Positions 33,541-47,215 of a stretch of DNA of 64,000 nucleotides are shown here, in pieces. The notes below the pieces were generated by a model. That model worked only from the letters and a program-made list of their open reading frames with translations. It was not told the DNA's origin and searched no databases. The stretch is from Geosiphon pyriformis. Lineage: Eukaryota > Glomeromycota > Glomeromycetes > Archaeosporales > Geosiphonaceae. How positions within the stretch are numbered: the stretch's first letter is position 1; each line of letters begins with the position of its first letter. A program made the position numbers and the translations under genes. The stretch is from contig JAAOMT010000602.1 in the NCBI GenBank assembly GCA_016748015.1, forward strand, positions 1,176,439 through 1,240,438. The letters are read 5' to 3'.

Positions 33541-34840
33541 ACCATTTCAACCAAAAATATAACAAAAGATGAATATACAAAAATACCAACAACTTTAATA
33601 TTATATAAATACTCAATTGTTTAAGGAGAAATTATCTCTAAAAGAACAAAGGAACATAAAACAACAATCAAAAAATTTTATCAACCATCAAAATATACTT
33701 TACCGGAAGAACAGAAGAAATTCAGATCAACCAACTAGAGTAATCACAGAACCAGAGAAAGAGACAATATTATTCAACATGCACTCAGACCCAACAGCAA
33801 GACATTTTCATAAAGAAGTGACCATAGAAAAAATCAGAAAGAGATATTATTGGCTATCAATATATCCAGATATTATCTAATATATTTAAAATTGTGATGC
33901 TTATCAAAGAAGAAGAGGAACAAAACCCAGTGAATCATTAAGACCAATCAAAGTGAAACAACTATTCGATTGTATTGGAATTGACTTAGTCAGACCATTA
34001 ATAATCACCAGCAGAGACAACAGATATATTGTAGTAGCCATGGACTATCTCACTAAATGGCCAGAAACAAAAGCCATTCAAAGAGCAGATGCAGAATCCA
34101 TTGCCAAATTTGTTCATCAAAATCTGATCTGTCAACATGGATGTCCAAAAAAATTATTATCAGATCAAAGAACTCACTTTGTGAATAGAACATTAGCAGA
34201 ATTAAGCCAAAGATTTGGAATAAAAAGACCACTACTATTACCATACCATCCACAAACAAATGGGTTAGTTGAAAGATTCAACAGAACACTGTGTAAAGTA
34301 ATAGCCAAAATTAGCCAAAAAAACCAGGATAAATGGAATTTGTTTATACCATTAGTATAATTTGCTTATCGAACAATAAAGCAAGATACCACACAAGCAA
34401 CACCATTTGAATTGGTATATAGTAGAACAGCAACATTACCAGTTGAGATAGAGGTCAATACATATTTAACTAAACCAATAACAGAAGATAATTTCCAAGA
34501 AACATTGTTGAGAAGAACATATAACTTAATAGAAACACTAGAAAACAGATGACAAAAAGCAGCTGATAACATCCAAAAGTCACAAGAAAAGCAAAAAAAA
34601 TGACACAATAACCAACTACCAAATAAACCAGTTGAATTCAAGATTGGAGACAAAATACTATTACATCATACCAAAGTGGAAAAACAATGGAGTGAAAAAT
34701 TCAACTCTAAATAAGACGGACCATTTCACATAGAAGAAATTCTTGGAAATGGAGCTTATAAATTAAGATGGAACAACAAAATCTTAGCCAAAGCAGCACA
34801 TAAGAATTGACTGAAACCATATTACCAGATAGCATTATCA
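33541..34840 (+). pseudogene. Integrase of element 2, interrupted by stops
   Basis: This is the same integrase as in element 1: His/Cys part near 33,780-33,910, DDE core with Asp in GIDLVRP, Asp in LLSDQR and Glu in NGLVERFNRT, then a C-terminal DKILLHHT segment. It has fewer stops than gag but is not intact. Confidence 0.85.
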
Positions 34841-35224
34841 TCCACTAATAACATTTTACAACTGGGAGTACAAAGAATACTAGTTCAACCAAATAAGATT
34901 CCACAAGATCTGGAACCAATCATAGTTATTGAACCAAGCACGTCAAATTAAACAACTAAAAGAGTATATAAAAACACAGTACATGTGACAAAAGCAACCA
35001 AGAAAAAAAATGGAAATACCAGATTATATTCACACTATAGCTCAACAATTGTTTTAGGCCTTAAGTGAACAACAGTTAGACAGAAAAATTGTTATTAACA
35101 ACCAAATAATTTGCTATTAAAACACCCAAAGAAAGACAAAGAATACACTATACCAGCAGCCACCAAAGAATGATAAAAACTGAACAGAGAACTTAATAGA
35201 AAAAGTGTTGGGAAAATACTTATT

Positions 35225-35635
35225 ATGGCACCAACAGAAGAGCTTACAAAAGAAAATTGGAAGCAATGAACAGAACAACTTCTAATATCATATTGTTACT
35301 ACTGGTTAGGTCAAAAGTTGAATATTTAGGAATTGTATATTAACAAATCTAAGAGAATATTCAACCAAAACATAATACAACAAATTGAAGAATTTATTGA
35401 AAAGAAAACAAATTTAACACTACATGTTAAAACAATGTACCAACTATACAACATATTTCAGAACTATCCAAAAATATTGTTACACACTGACATGGAAATT
35501 ATAACTATTAACCAATAGGGAAAAATAAACAAAACACAAGTAGAAGACATAAGAAACAGAGTTGAACAAACAATACTTAAAAAAGAAGTATTAAAATTAA
35601 TTCAAAACAAAGATTTCGATGGAGCTCAATATTAA
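35225..35635 (+). pseudogene. 3' accessory ORF of unknown function, element 2 copy
   Basis: The 137-codon frame from MAPTEELTKENWK to GAQY has three internal stops (TGA and TAG at Trp/Gln-like positions). It lies between integrase and the purine-rich tract AAAAAAGGAGGAAATAA of the 3' LTR. It is collinear with 23749-24159. No domain recognised. Confidence 0.55.
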
Positions 35636-35650
35636 AAAAGGAGGAAATAA

Positions 35651-36396
35651 TGCTACTTATAAAAAAAAAAACAGATATAGAAAAATAGTAGACCAATAGG
35701 AGAGTAGTAGTTAGCATGTGAGCACATTGCTTGAGAAATTATAGCACATTGCTCAAAAATGTAAGCAATCTCATAAAACCCAAATTATGTATATATAGTA
35801 GGAGCATTAGAAGTAGAAAAAACAGACCTCTTAGTTTAGATTTGATTTAAGCAACCTTCCAATTCACAAATATCAATAAATAATTATTCACTATCTCAAT
35901 CCACTTCTCACTATAAACATTTTATGTTGATAATAATTGATACTTAACCATGCTGAAACAATAGCTCTTGATTATGGCTATTGATGGGATACTAACTTGT
36001 AATTGCTTTTATTTATTCTTTATTTTTTTTTATTTTTTTTTATTTCTTTTGTTATTTCTTTGGTTTTACTAAATTGATTAAGGATTAAGTGCTAAGTTAC
36101 AGACATCATAAGGACTGGTAAAAGACCCATGAAACAAGAGTAGAACACTCATAGATTTGAGGATAACTTACCAGGAGGATTACCGGCCATCACGCTGAGA
36201 AAGAAATTTGATGAAACTGTGGTTTTGAGAAGCTACAGATAAAACCATCAATTAAATCTCTGTCCATTATACAAAAAACTCCACAACAAAATCTTCAAAT
36301 AAACCACACCTTTAGATATCAACACCAGAATACCAACCAAGCACCAAATTATGGATTTGTTATTTGATTTAAGACCCCAAATAATTATCTGTAACA
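35651..36396 (+). mobile_element. 3' LTR of element 2 (LTR F)
   Basis: The LTR starts TGCTACTTATAAAAA after the purine-rich tract and ends AATTATCTGTAACA (746 bp). Its U3 has about one and a half ATTGCTC units and no GAATTC array, so it differs from the 5' LTR of the same element. A TATATATAG box lies near 35790. Confidence 0.8.
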
Positions 36397-37776
36397 ATGC
36401 TACTGTATAAACAACAGATAAACTGGTTTAAAATCTGTGGCACTATAAAGTAATTTGTATCAATTGCTTGTATTTGGTGCAGATTTCTATAGAAACATTC
36501 TAGATACATGATAATGACTTCAGTTTTTTCTTGTTTGATGGTAGTGAAAACAGTTGTAAGACAATTAATGCTGTTATTATTACTAAAGTATCTCAAAAAT
36601 TCAGTTTTGAAATTATTAAAATTTTGAGGCTTTTGGATCAAGCTTTAATATTATGAGTTGATAGTATCCTAAAGAAAATATAAGATGGTTTGGAGAGCTT
36701 TAGTATTATCTTAATTATTGGTGGTAATAATTTTTGCAACATTATTTAACCAAATTTGAGTGTTGTTTTCTTTACCATTGAATTTTTCTAATTTGGTAAT
36801 TAGTGCATATGCCATTGGTAACAGTTGTTGTGATGGTTGTAGTTGAAGTAATTGTTGTGACTGTTGTTGTTGTTCAGCAATCAGAACAACTGGTAATAGA
36901 TTAATTATGATTATTGGAGATAAGTTTTGAAGAACAATAGGAGCTGGATTTGAATTATTTGGGTTTTGCTGAGTTAAAACAATCAGAGTTTAAATTCCTG
37001 GGTTTTTTAAGATCAGATTTTGATAATTAAATTCTTGATTTTTGTTTTTCTTTTTCTCAGAGTTGGTTATTTTTTAAAGACTAGTGGTTCTGAAATTGAG
37101 TTAAGATGACAATAATCGAAATCTTGATAATGTTAGTAATTACAATTTAAATTTTTTGAAGTAATTATCATAAGTTCTTAATAAGTCAGCTTTTTTTTGT
37201 TGGCTTTGAAATATGATTCTTGCTAATGGTGTTTTTGCAGTTAATATGGATACACCTGCTAATATTATGTTAATAATATTTTCTTGTATATGATTATATG
37301 ATGAGTAAATAAATAAAACTATTTTTGATTTTTTCTAAGTAAGTAGTTATATGTTTTTTGGTATTCCTGCTGGTATTTGTAATTTTTTTTTGTTGTTGTT
37401 TGCAAAGATAATAGGAAATTTCTGTTTGGTGTGTTTCTTAATTTTTCTATTAATTTCTATAATTATTGGAGTGAACAATTAATTTTGTAAAAGCATGATG
37501 TTCTGAAGTAATTTACTATAAAAATTGGTGAGTGCTGCTTCTGGATCTTTTTGGTCTTCTAGATAAAATTTAATCTTTTTATTAATGTAGAAGTTAAAAG
37601 TTGATTTTGCTGGCAAATAGTTATTTGTTAATCCTAAGTAAGTTTGATAGTATCAGAATAAAGCTTTCACAAATCCCAAGTAGTTTGTCTCTAATTTTTC
37701 TGATTTTGCCATTGTTTTAAATAGTTGTTGTTGGTACTGGTTTTTTGCTGAATTATATCTCACAAGAAACATCAAA
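36397..37776 (-). mobile_element. Inverted 5' fragment (gag, leader) of the same Ty3/gypsy family
   Basis: The minus-strand frame at 36641-36369 reads FLRYFSNNNSINCLTT and CFYRNLHQIQAI, matching element-2 gag near 28,520-28,680. The strand continues to gag start and leader near 37,730-37,776. It abuts LTR F without spacer. Confidence 0.8.
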
Positions 37777-38656
37777 TATTACAGGTGATTATTTAGGATG
37801 TTAATACAAATAACAAACCTGTAACTTGGTACTTAATAAATAATATGGTTGGTAATATCTAAAGATTTTGGTTGAATCTTTTGTATAATAGACAGAGATT
37901 TAATATTAATATCCTGTTGTAATGTTTTTAGTTTTTTTCTTGACTTTTAAGTTGGTATGTATTATTATCCATAGCTTTTTGGAATATTTTATTTTATCAA
38001 TTTTTTTTTTAACTTAATGGCCTGTTTTCTGATAAGCTATTTCTTAATTCTAAGTGTCTGTTTTTATTCCTGGGTTTTTAATCAGTTTTTTCCTTAATGT
38101 TAGTATTTTGCACTTTAATCTTTTTAATCAGTTAGTAAATCAATAAAACAAAATAAAAATAAAAAATAAAAAAAAATAAAAAAATAAAAAAAAAGAAGAA
38201 ATTAGTATCTTGTCAATAACTATAATCAAGAGCTATTGTTTTAGTATGATTAAGTGTTAAATCTTATTAACATAAAGTGTTAATAAAACAGAGATAATTA
38301 ATATTTTTTAATCAAACAATAATAACATAGATTTAAGTAATAATTAATAATTTATTAATATGTTATATAGATGTTGAACTGCTTTTAATTGTGTTTTTTT
38401 TAACCAGAAATTCTAGCTGTGTGTTTTTTTTTTCTGTTTCTAATACTCTTGCTATATATACATAATTGATGTTTTATAAAATCTTATATATTCATGAGCA
38501 ATATGCTATAATTTTTTAAGCAATGCTTATATTGCTAAGCAATATGCCATAATTTACTAGCAATGTACTTATATACTCAATATTATTCTTTTATTAGTCT
38601 ATTTTTCTTATTTGTTTTTTCTACTATTTCTCTTATACTTTTTTCTATAAGTAACA
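37777..38656 (-). mobile_element. 5' LTR of the inverted fragment (LTR C)
   Basis: On the minus strand it starts TGTTACTTATAGAAAA (38656) and ends CACCTGTAATA (37777). It contains the family landmarks (AACAATAGCTCTTGATTATA-like core) and ATTGCT-type U3 repeats at 38490-38580. Its 880-bp size agrees with LTR A. Confidence 0.75.
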
Positions 38657-39240
38657 ACAGTTTACTGAAATTGGTAGCTAATTAATTTCAAAAATATTAG
38701 TTGAGTTTTGGGAATTTTAAGTATAATAATTAAAGATTTGGGTTTTTGAATATTTAATTTTTATTTAATTTTGTAAAGACATATAAGAAATAATTGATTT
38801 TAGTTAATATATCTAAGGTAAAATAAGATACATTTTCTTAAAAAGAGAAGTTCTTCTTTTATACAACTTGTTATAGTATTAGTTTATAAATTTGAACTTT
38901 TTTTTTTGCTATGATTTTAATAAATTAAAGATACATTTTAGCAAACTACAAGTTATTTTAATAAACTATTAACTATTTTGGTGAATTTATTTATTATTTT
39001 AACAAATTTTTACAAATTTCAGCAAATTCTTAAATATTAAGTGGTTTAGAGTATTATGTAATTTGATTATCTTAATTTCTATGATATAAATCAAGTTATT
39101 AATTAAATAGTAATATTTAATAATTTGATTAAATAATAAGTAGTAATTTGAAACAATATTAATATATGTTAATTAATAATAGGAATTATAAGAGTAGTTT
39201 TATGCTAATTAATAGTTAAAATTTTACTAGTAACAGTGAC
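38657..39240. other. A+T-rich stretch between two inverted retroelement fragments
   Basis: No intact ORF or recognisable domain. It probably is decayed pol or accessory sequence of the same family on the minus strand. TTTAGCAAACTACAAGT-type and AACTATTTTGGTG-type short motifs repeat weakly around 38,930-39,030. Confidence 0.35.
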
Positions 39241-40424
39241 TTTTAAATTTTCTTAATTTCCCAAGTGGAATTTAATTTTTTTGTTGATATAGAAATTAAA
39301 AGCTGATTCTGCTGGCCAATAATTACTTGTTAGTCTAAGATAAATTTATTAGTATTAAAATAAAAATTTTGCAAATCTTAAATAATTTTCTTCTATAATT
39401 TTTTGATCTGCCACTTTTCCAAATAATTGATGTTGGTACTGGTTTTTTGTTGAATTATATTTTATAAGGAGCACCAAATATTATAAATAATTATTTAGAG
39501 TATTAAAACAAATAACAAATTTGTAACTTAGTGCTAAAGAGTTAATAATGTTAATAATATCTGAAGATTTTAGAGTCTAAAGATTTTGAAGTTTGAAGGT
39601 TTTGGAGTCTAAAGGTTTTGGTTAAGTTTTTTGTATAATGGATAAAGATTTAATTGATGGTTTCTTCTATGAATTTTTTTCTTCAATATAATGGCTGGTT
39701 TATTCTAATAGTTGTGCTTTTTTAGTAAGCTATTCTTAAATTTCTATCCTTATTTCTGGGTCTTTTACCAGATTATTCTTGACATCAAATATTTAGTACT
39801 TAATTTTTTTAATTAATTAGTAAACAACAAGAAAACAAACAAAAGAAAATAAAAAAATAAAAAAAAATAAAAAATTAGTACTCTATTAATAAACATAATC
39901 AAAAGCTATTGGTTTAATGTAATTAAATATTAAATTCTATTTACATGAAATATTAATAAAGTGAAAGTGATTAATATTTTTAATTAAGTAATAATAATAT
40001 AGATTCAAGTAATAATTAATATTTTATTGATATGTGATTTAATTTTACTTCAAGTTATAGAAAACTACTTTTTAAAAAGAGAGATATTGAGTAATTAATA
40101 GGTTCTAACTAATTGTTGGTATCAATTCTGTTTTTTTTGTTTTTAATGTTTTCACTATATATATATTTTTTTTATTATATAAGATCTCTCATTTTCTTGA
40201 ATAATGTGTCTTATTTTCTCTAACAATATGCTCATTGTTAAGCAGTATGTTATAATTTTCTAACAATGTGCTTATTACTAAACAGTATGCTATAATTTAT
40301 TAACAATATACATATTGTTAAGCAATATGTCATAATTTACTAATATTATGCTTATTTGTTAAGTACTATTCTTTTATTGGTCTATTTTTTTTACTTTTTT
40401 TTTTGTACTTTTCTATAAGTAACA
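39241..40424 (-). mobile_element. Second inverted fragment: gag leader plus LTR (LTR D)
   Basis: The part at 39241-39478 is the minus-strand gag start and leader. LTR D runs from 40424 (TGTTACTTATAGAAAA) down to 39479, 946 bp. Its U3 has about four degenerate ATTGTTAAGCAATA-type units (40,220-40,350). It has drifted further to A/T than LTR C and so is probably older. Confidence 0.7.
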
Positions 40425-40439
40425 TTATACATTTAAATA

Positions 40440-41070
40440 TCTTTATAACAATAATGCTTACAATAGAATTTTGTTCAAGTTTGGAATATATTAAGTATTA
40501 TTATCAAATATTGTTGCTTTTTTTTCTGTAATCTTTCAGGATTTGTTTTTTTGTATACAGAATATCAACTTATATTCTACTCTAACAAAAGACTTTATGT
40601 CTAAAAGTTGGTGTAATAAGGCTTTAAATATGTTTGGCAATTCTGGGTTAGTAGATTTATAGATAATAATATTTGTAAAAGACTTAGCTTTGACTTATAG
40701 ATTTGAAATATAGTATTATAAAGCTTAATACAAAGCTAATATGAAAAAAAAAATGTAATAATTGTCAATAATAGTGTAATTTCTTATGACTTTAGCAGTA
40801 TAAGCAAATTGAATAACAGATTAGTTATATTGCTTAATATAGAAAAAAATAGAGATATATACTTTAGTATATAATTTAAATGTTTATTTTTTTTGGGTTT
40901 GAAAGATAATATAATAGTGGTGGCTAGTTTGTAGTATAGTCTTAATTTGTTTAAATGGCTAGTTACATATAGCAAGTATCTAAATTGTATTTAGTTTATA
41001 ATATGTATATATTATATGTTCCTAAATAATGATTGGACTATACTCATTAAATCTAATAAAAAATAATAAT
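40440..41070 (+). mobile_element. LINE 3'-terminal fragment (plus strand)
   Basis: A degenerate C-terminal ORF2 part (FVKDLALTYRFEI, like the FCLAFRDKIW region of the larger LINE) is followed by a 3' UTR (TGGCTAGTTACATATAGCAA) and the family 3' end GATTGGACTATACTCATTAA plus A-rich tail. It is 5' truncated. Confidence 0.65.
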
Positions 41071-41290
41071 TTTTTTAATAGTCAAACTTGAACATGTTTA
41101 TAAACTTCAAACTAAATTTAAACCAAACTTGTTATATGTGTTTAGATTCAGTTTAAGTTTAGTAATTTTAAGTCTAATTTAAGTTTGAGTTTGAAATTTT
41201 GCCAAATCTTTTGTTTGAGTTTAGTTTGATTTAATAGTTTGATTAAATTTAAACCAAACTGAACTGAACATTAGAACTCTAGATTTTACA
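41071..41290. repeat. Low-complexity TTTRAGTTT / AAATTTAAACCAAACT repeat
   Basis: AAATTTAAACCAAACT occurs twice (near 41113 and 41246), among alternating TTTAAGTTTGAGTTTGA blocks. The strand asymmetry changes along the stretch. No coding potential. Confidence 0.5.
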
Positions 41291-42240
41291 ACCAATTTTA
41301 AAAAATCAACAGAAATTTTTTTAATAATTACCTTCTAATCTGTACAGTTATTTACTTTTCTAATATTATCATAGACTAAAATTTTCTTACTAATAGCCAT
41401 TTTTTTAGTTTTTTTTAAACTTAATTCTGATGTAAAAGATAATTTAATTATTTTTGGAAATTTTGAGAAAGTGGAAGCTCTTCTAAAATCATTAATACAA
41501 TAAAAAAAATTTTTATTGCAATTAATTTATTATTATTAGTTTTGTCAAAAACAGCAGATAGCTCAATATTTAGTACAAAAAATTTAACTGGCTTAAAATT
41601 CTTTTTTTTTAAGACATATAACTCAATAATTGACAAATATTTGGTGCCAGAAAACTTAAAATCTGATAGTATTAAAAATATTGTCATTATTATTACTTAA
41701 GTTATTAAAGAAAATTTTTTTTAACTGGTTGTTTAAAACATATATTTTGGTACATATTTTTCTAAGTATAATATTATTCATTATATTGTTAATCTCTAAA
41801 GCATTTAAATTAGTATAGTTGGTTTTTTTTACAACTATGTTTTTTATATTTTCAAGTTTGAAATTCTGCTAATACTGCTTGTCTTACTGTTTACTTTATT
41901 GTTCTAAGATTTTATAGACTTAATACTATTAGTTTTTAAATTTGTAAAACTTAAAAAGTTAATAAATAATTTAACTATATTGTTAACAATAACAAAATTT
42001 TTTGGTTTTTATAGAATACTCTATATAAGTGTGTACTTTTCAAATACTTATTTTTAATGCCAGACTGGGTCTCTAATTCAGCTAAACCAGATACCAATTC
42101 ATTAGCAAAAAAGTTTATTAATTCTATAGTCATAAACAAAAGTGTATTAAAAAAAATAGCTACAAAACTAAAAGAAAAACAGAGTAGAGAAAATAATTTT
42201 TTTGGTATATATTAGCTCTTGTTATAACCAGAAAATTAAC
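41291..42240 (-). mobile_element. LINE ORF1 5' fragment (minus strand)
   Basis: The minus-strand frame at 41687-41340 (FFVLNIELSAVFDKTNNNK, then IRKIF-like text and FTSELSL) resembles the N-terminal half of ORF1 of the larger LINE at 50,880-51,050. It is heavily decayed, with stops and A/T drift. Confidence 0.55.
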
Positions 42241-42915
42241 AAGAAAAAAGTTTTTTGTATATATTAAATTATAATTAAATTACATTTTATTAAAATATTT
42301 TTATTAAAAATTAGTTATAAATATTTAATTATTAAAAACTTTATACAAAATTATAATTTAATTTATTATATAATTAATATTTTATAAATTAAATTTTACT
42401 CTTTTTTTTTCTAAAAATTTAAATTATTAAAATTAAAAAAACTAAAATTTTAAGTTATAAAAATATTAAACTTTTTTTAATATTAATATTTTGCTAATAT
42501 ATCTAAAATTATAGCAAAAAAACTATAATTAACCAGAAAAAATTTTCGAATATAAGTATTTTAATTCAAAAATAGCAACAAAAAAATTTAAAAATAAAGT
42601 TAAAATTATATTTATTATTTATATATAATTAATTATTTAAGTCAGTTAAAATTAAATTATATTAAATTTATAAAAAAACTCTATTTTAAAAAATATTATA
42701 TATATAAATAATTAATATACAATTATTTTTAATAAATTTATTTATTAATTTAGTAATATTATTTGTTTTTAATTTAATATTAAAAGTTTAATATTTTTAA
42801 AAAGCTATTATTTAAACAAATATTTTTTATTAATTTTATTATTTAAAATACTTATATTTTTATTATTTTTAGTTTTATATTTTAAAATTTATTAATTTTT
42901 TTATTATTATATTTT
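42241..42915. other. Extremely A+T-rich block
   Basis: Nearly pure A/T with TATATA and TTATTA runs. No ORF or repeat unit could be defined. It lies between two LINE copies. Confidence 0.6.
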
Positions 42916-43028
42916 ACAAGTGAAGTCCAAATACTGCCTAGTAAAATACATAATATAAGTAATCTAAATTAGGTGTGAATCATACAATATTTACACATAA
43001 TCAGCCATTCAAGCTAATCAGAACAACA

Positions 43029-44413
43029 TTAAGCATCTATATATACCAAAACAGTGTCCTTAATGTTCAAAACAAACAAACAAGACTTATATAATCTAAA
43101 ACCAATACCAAATATCTTAGTACCAAGCAATTTAACTATATCAGCAAAAAGTGCTGAAGACATTTCAAAAACCAAAACAGATACTAAACTATTTAGTGGT
43201 ATTAGACCATTCTTTTTTATAAAGACATAGTATATAGTACAAATTAACCAAATCTTATCTCTAAAAGCAAGACAAAAATCACACACAAAGTTCATAATCT
43301 TCAAACTTGCAACTTTGAAATCTCTAAAAATAGACACAGTCTTCTAAAGCCAATCACTAAAAACAAAACCCTTGCAAAGAGCTATATATATTGCAACATT
43401 CGAAGCACAGAAAAATAACAACTGAATTATACAAGAAAAAAAACAAAAAAAACCAGACAGTACACTCTAAGCAGTCACAAAAGTGTTCAACAGTTAACAG
43501 TAAACAGAATTGTTAAATATACAAAAAAAAACATAGTTTAAAACCTTAATATTGTCACAAAACATACACAATATGCTAGGATAGTGCTTGTTATATTGAC
43601 ATTTTTAAATAGCCATAGGTAGCCAATAGTGCAAAGTCTTCATAAAATAAGTATGAATATCAGCAGTCAGTTTACTAATAAAATCAGCAAACATGTGAGA
43701 ATCAGAGTGCCACACCAAAAATGAACTTAGCCAATTAACATTTAAGACCAAACTATCTGTCAAGATCTTAGAGCCAAAGCCAATCTTCTAATGTATACAA
43801 TATATAGACCAAAAGATATTACAAATAAAATATCTAGAATTATCAGAAACAACATTATTACCAGTCTTATAAAATATTCCTTCAAATAAGAGAAAAAATG
43901 CCAATTAGAAAAAGATACAACATTAGCAAGTACATCAATGCATTTATTATTCAGAACCTCCAAGTAATCTTTTACTTTATGCCAACTAACATTCAAATTC
44001 TTGTTTTGAATAATATTTATAATGTGCTGACATTCAACCCAGCATTTATTTCGAAAATCTAAACACACTAAACTCAACTTTAATTTGTACACATTTAAAG
44101 TGGCTTGACTATCCATAAAAAATTAAACTGAGCTATAAGAAAGAACACACTTAAGAGCCAATACAATAGCATACAACTTCATAAAAGTTGAAAACATTAG
44201 ACCAGAAACTCCAACATCCAAACCCAAGCCAACATTTTCAAAAAAAACTGCAGCTTCAGTCTTTATGCCAGATGTCCTCATGTTTTTCAGAAATCCATTC
44301 ATGTAAACAAATAGACTATCAGCATCAATATTTAACAAACAACTTTGAACTAATCCAAACTTATAAAATTCAAGAATATTTGAAAACTCAAAACCACTCA
44401 ACATAAGAAACAA
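43029..44413 (-). pseudogene. LINE ORF2 C-terminal part with RNase H
   Basis: The frames at 44413-44123 and 44116-43760 form a degenerate RNase H: VYMNGFLKN (for YTDGS), AVFFENVGLGLDVGVSG, MDSQATLN with the DSQ motif, HIINIIQNKNLNVSWHKVK and NNKCIDVLANVVS. The last part, 43337-43029, ends at the stop before the 3' UTR. Frameshifts and stops separate the pieces. Confidence 0.8.
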
Positions 44414-44514
44414 GCAGAAAAAGACATCACACCACTAAAAAACTTAATAGAAAGCTCAAACCATTTAAAAATAAGGCCACAAAGATCCAATTTTTTCTAT
44501 TGCTTAAAGGTCTT

Positions 44515-46700
44515 CTAATTAAAAATAGTACTATTATGACCACAAAGTTGTTTTACAAAAGCAATGCTATATTGCCAAAGTGAAAAAAAAAATTTAAAAA
44601 ACTTAGAATTACCAAGAATAAAAGACATAAAAGTTCCACTTAAAAAATGGAAAGAATTGTTTAAGGGATTACCTAAAGATAAATCATATTCAAAGAAAAA
44701 ACAAACTACATCTGTCAAAAAATTATTAAAAAAACTGATCTTAATACAAGTTAGAAAGCTCAAAAAATAAAATAGACACCAACACAGAACTTGCAAATTG
44801 TAAGACCTGTGTAAAAAAAGATAATCCAAAACATCAACAGAGTTTGTAAAACACACAATGAAAGCCAGTTTGTTTTTAATCTGAATTTGTTTAAAAGTCT
44901 TTAAATCATACAAAGAAAAGTGGTGAATTACATTACTAAGAAAGTCAAAAAATAGACCAAATTTTGATTTCAAGTCCTTACAAATCAAAACATCCCACTT
45001 CTTATATACACTAATCAGAATAAAGCTGAATTGCATTCTATAGTTAACAATAGAATGAAGAATTACTGACACCAAATATGAAAACTACTTATTTGAGATG
45101 GCTTTTTTCAGAACTAGATTAGAAAAAAACTGAATATTAAAATGTGCTTTAGCCAAGTTAGGTTTTGACAACTCTTTAGTAGATAAAAAGATATCCAAAT
45201 AATAATAAGATTCTCTTTTTTTGGTGATAAAAATAGACAAACCACTAATAAACAAAAAAAGACTTCTCACTTTGCAATTGATAGAAATGGTTACCATTTT
45301 GTTATTATTAATGAAGATATTATTAATCTGAAAAAACTTGCTAGCAATATCTAAAATGTGTTAGATAATAGTTTGACTGCTACCAACTCAAATTGTATTA
45401 TTAATAAAAGCCTTAGCAGCAAAAAAAATTAACAAACCAGTTCAAAATTCTACACAACCAGATTTGGTGACAAAATAAAAAATCAATTTATACTTATACA
45501 CACTTTTTTGTCTCTTGATTTTACACAAAAAAAGATCATAAAATATGCACTATAAGAGAAATAAGAACACTTTTCTCTGGTCCAAACCATTATGCACTTA
45601 ATAATCACCAGAAAATCCAAAGTTGGTCATAATCCTGTTAACACAGCCATTGTAAATACCACCAAAAAATCTAATGAATTTGCTACACATTTTTATTTTA
45701 ATTAAATTTTTTTAAGATGCTTTTATTCAACTAAGTTATAAGTCTTTTGCATGTGCTGCAAAACCAATCAAAGTTTACAGTTCTTTTCCAAAGCATCCTC
45801 AATTACTAAATCAATGGCAAAAATAGAAAATTGTGTTGTCATACTCTTCAAAACTGAAAAATTATTCTCACAGAGAACATCAAAAGTGCTACAAGCCAAA
45901 AAAATTCTGTTAGAAAAAATCTTGGAAAGAATTTTACAAACAGTTTTAATTAAAACAATGGATTAAGTATTTGTAAAAATGCCTTTCTACTTATATGGTT
46001 TGAAGATCATCAAAATTCAAGCTTCCTTCCAGAAACTAAGTACCAATTTACAAGTTAAGCATAAATTTAAAAACACCAAAAATGCATTCAAAATAAATCT
46101 GTCATAATGTTTTCAGAGCTTATTGAAGATACTAAAAAGACTGGCAGCTTTGCTATTAGATAAACCAAAAATTACATTAAACAATTCACCAAAACTAATT
46201 AGACACATCATATTTAAGAAGGCATCATCAAAAACATACTCCATTATATTTCTTAGTCTATCCTTTCATAATCACATCTACTTTGGACTTAACCAAATCA
46301 GATTTCAAAATCAGTTTGTTATTAACAATCAGATGGTCTAAAACCACTTTGCAAAAAAAATATTCCAACACACTTCTAATAATATGACTCTTGTTTATCT
46401 CAAAACTATTTATTCTGTTGTTAATTACTAACCTAATTCAAGATTTTTCAGTATGTTTCAATTATAATATCTTAAAAAAACAGTATGATTTTCTAATTTT
46501 AACCAAAGCAGATCTAATAGTATCAAAATATAAACCCAAAAGAAAAAGAAACTTTACTATAGAAGCATTTACAGTAATAAATTTGTCTCATGTATTAAGC
46601 AACAAAGTAAACTTATTGTTAAAAACCAGACAAAAAGCCTTAACTAGCTTTGATGTCAAAAGTTTCAACTTGTGAAAATAAGAAGATTTCTTAGTAAAAA
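44515..46700 (-). pseudogene. LINE reverse transcriptase (decayed)
   Basis: Minus-strand text includes GCVNRIMTNFGFSGDY and HNGLDQRKVF (palm), AKAFINNTI where F-x-DD is expected, then LFISGLSIF, ELSKPNLAKAHFN and the thumb LKKAISNK. Part of it (from 45220) is repeated at 47216-49191. Confidence 0.75.
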
Positions 46701-47195
46701 CACTATTATAACTTTTGAACCAAGACTTTGAAAAAACTTTATTGGCCAAAAGACAAACAACTTTATGAACAACACTCTACATGCTATTTAGGTCCAAAAA
46801 GCAAATAAAATTAAAAAACTTATCAATGAATAAGGTTCTATTATTACAAATTAAAATCCTAAACTGTTTTTATTTAATGCTATCTGAATTTTTGAAGTTG
46901 AACTTCTACCTATTCTTATTGGTCTGAACATAAGTGGTCCTTAGAATTGGATTCAAGATATCCTCAAGACCAATTGTGATCTAAACAGTACTGTAATTAG
47001 TGTTAAAAAATTTCTTTATGCTTACTATCTTCTCACTTATCAGTGTATTTGCCAAACTATGTGAAATAAAAATATAATTAATGGTTTTTTTCACATTTTT
47101 TGAATTCTTCCAAGTGGGAGTCTTTACATATAAACTTCCAACCAGAGAATTAACTAAACCCAAATCCATATACTTTCTAAAACTAGCACTTTACT
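45220..47195. repeat. Left copy of 1,976-bp direct duplication beside the gap
   Basis: The sequence from TTTGGTGATAAAAATAGACA to AAACTAGCACTTTACT recurs at 47216-49191 with an offset of exactly 1,996. Every line I compared is identical. It lies directly left of the 20-N run. See the finding on assembly artefact. Confidence 0.9.
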
Positions 47196-47215
47196 NNNNN
47201 NNNNNNNNNNNNNNN
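47196..47215. other. Assembly gap (20 N)
   Basis: Twenty undetermined bases join two scaffold pieces whose ends carry the same sequence. Confidence 0.99.

Noticed and set aside
41448-41687. 79-aa hydrophobic minus-strand ORF as an independent gene
   Set aside because: It matches the N-terminal half of LINE ORF1 found at 50.9-51.1 kb, so it is a transposon remnant.
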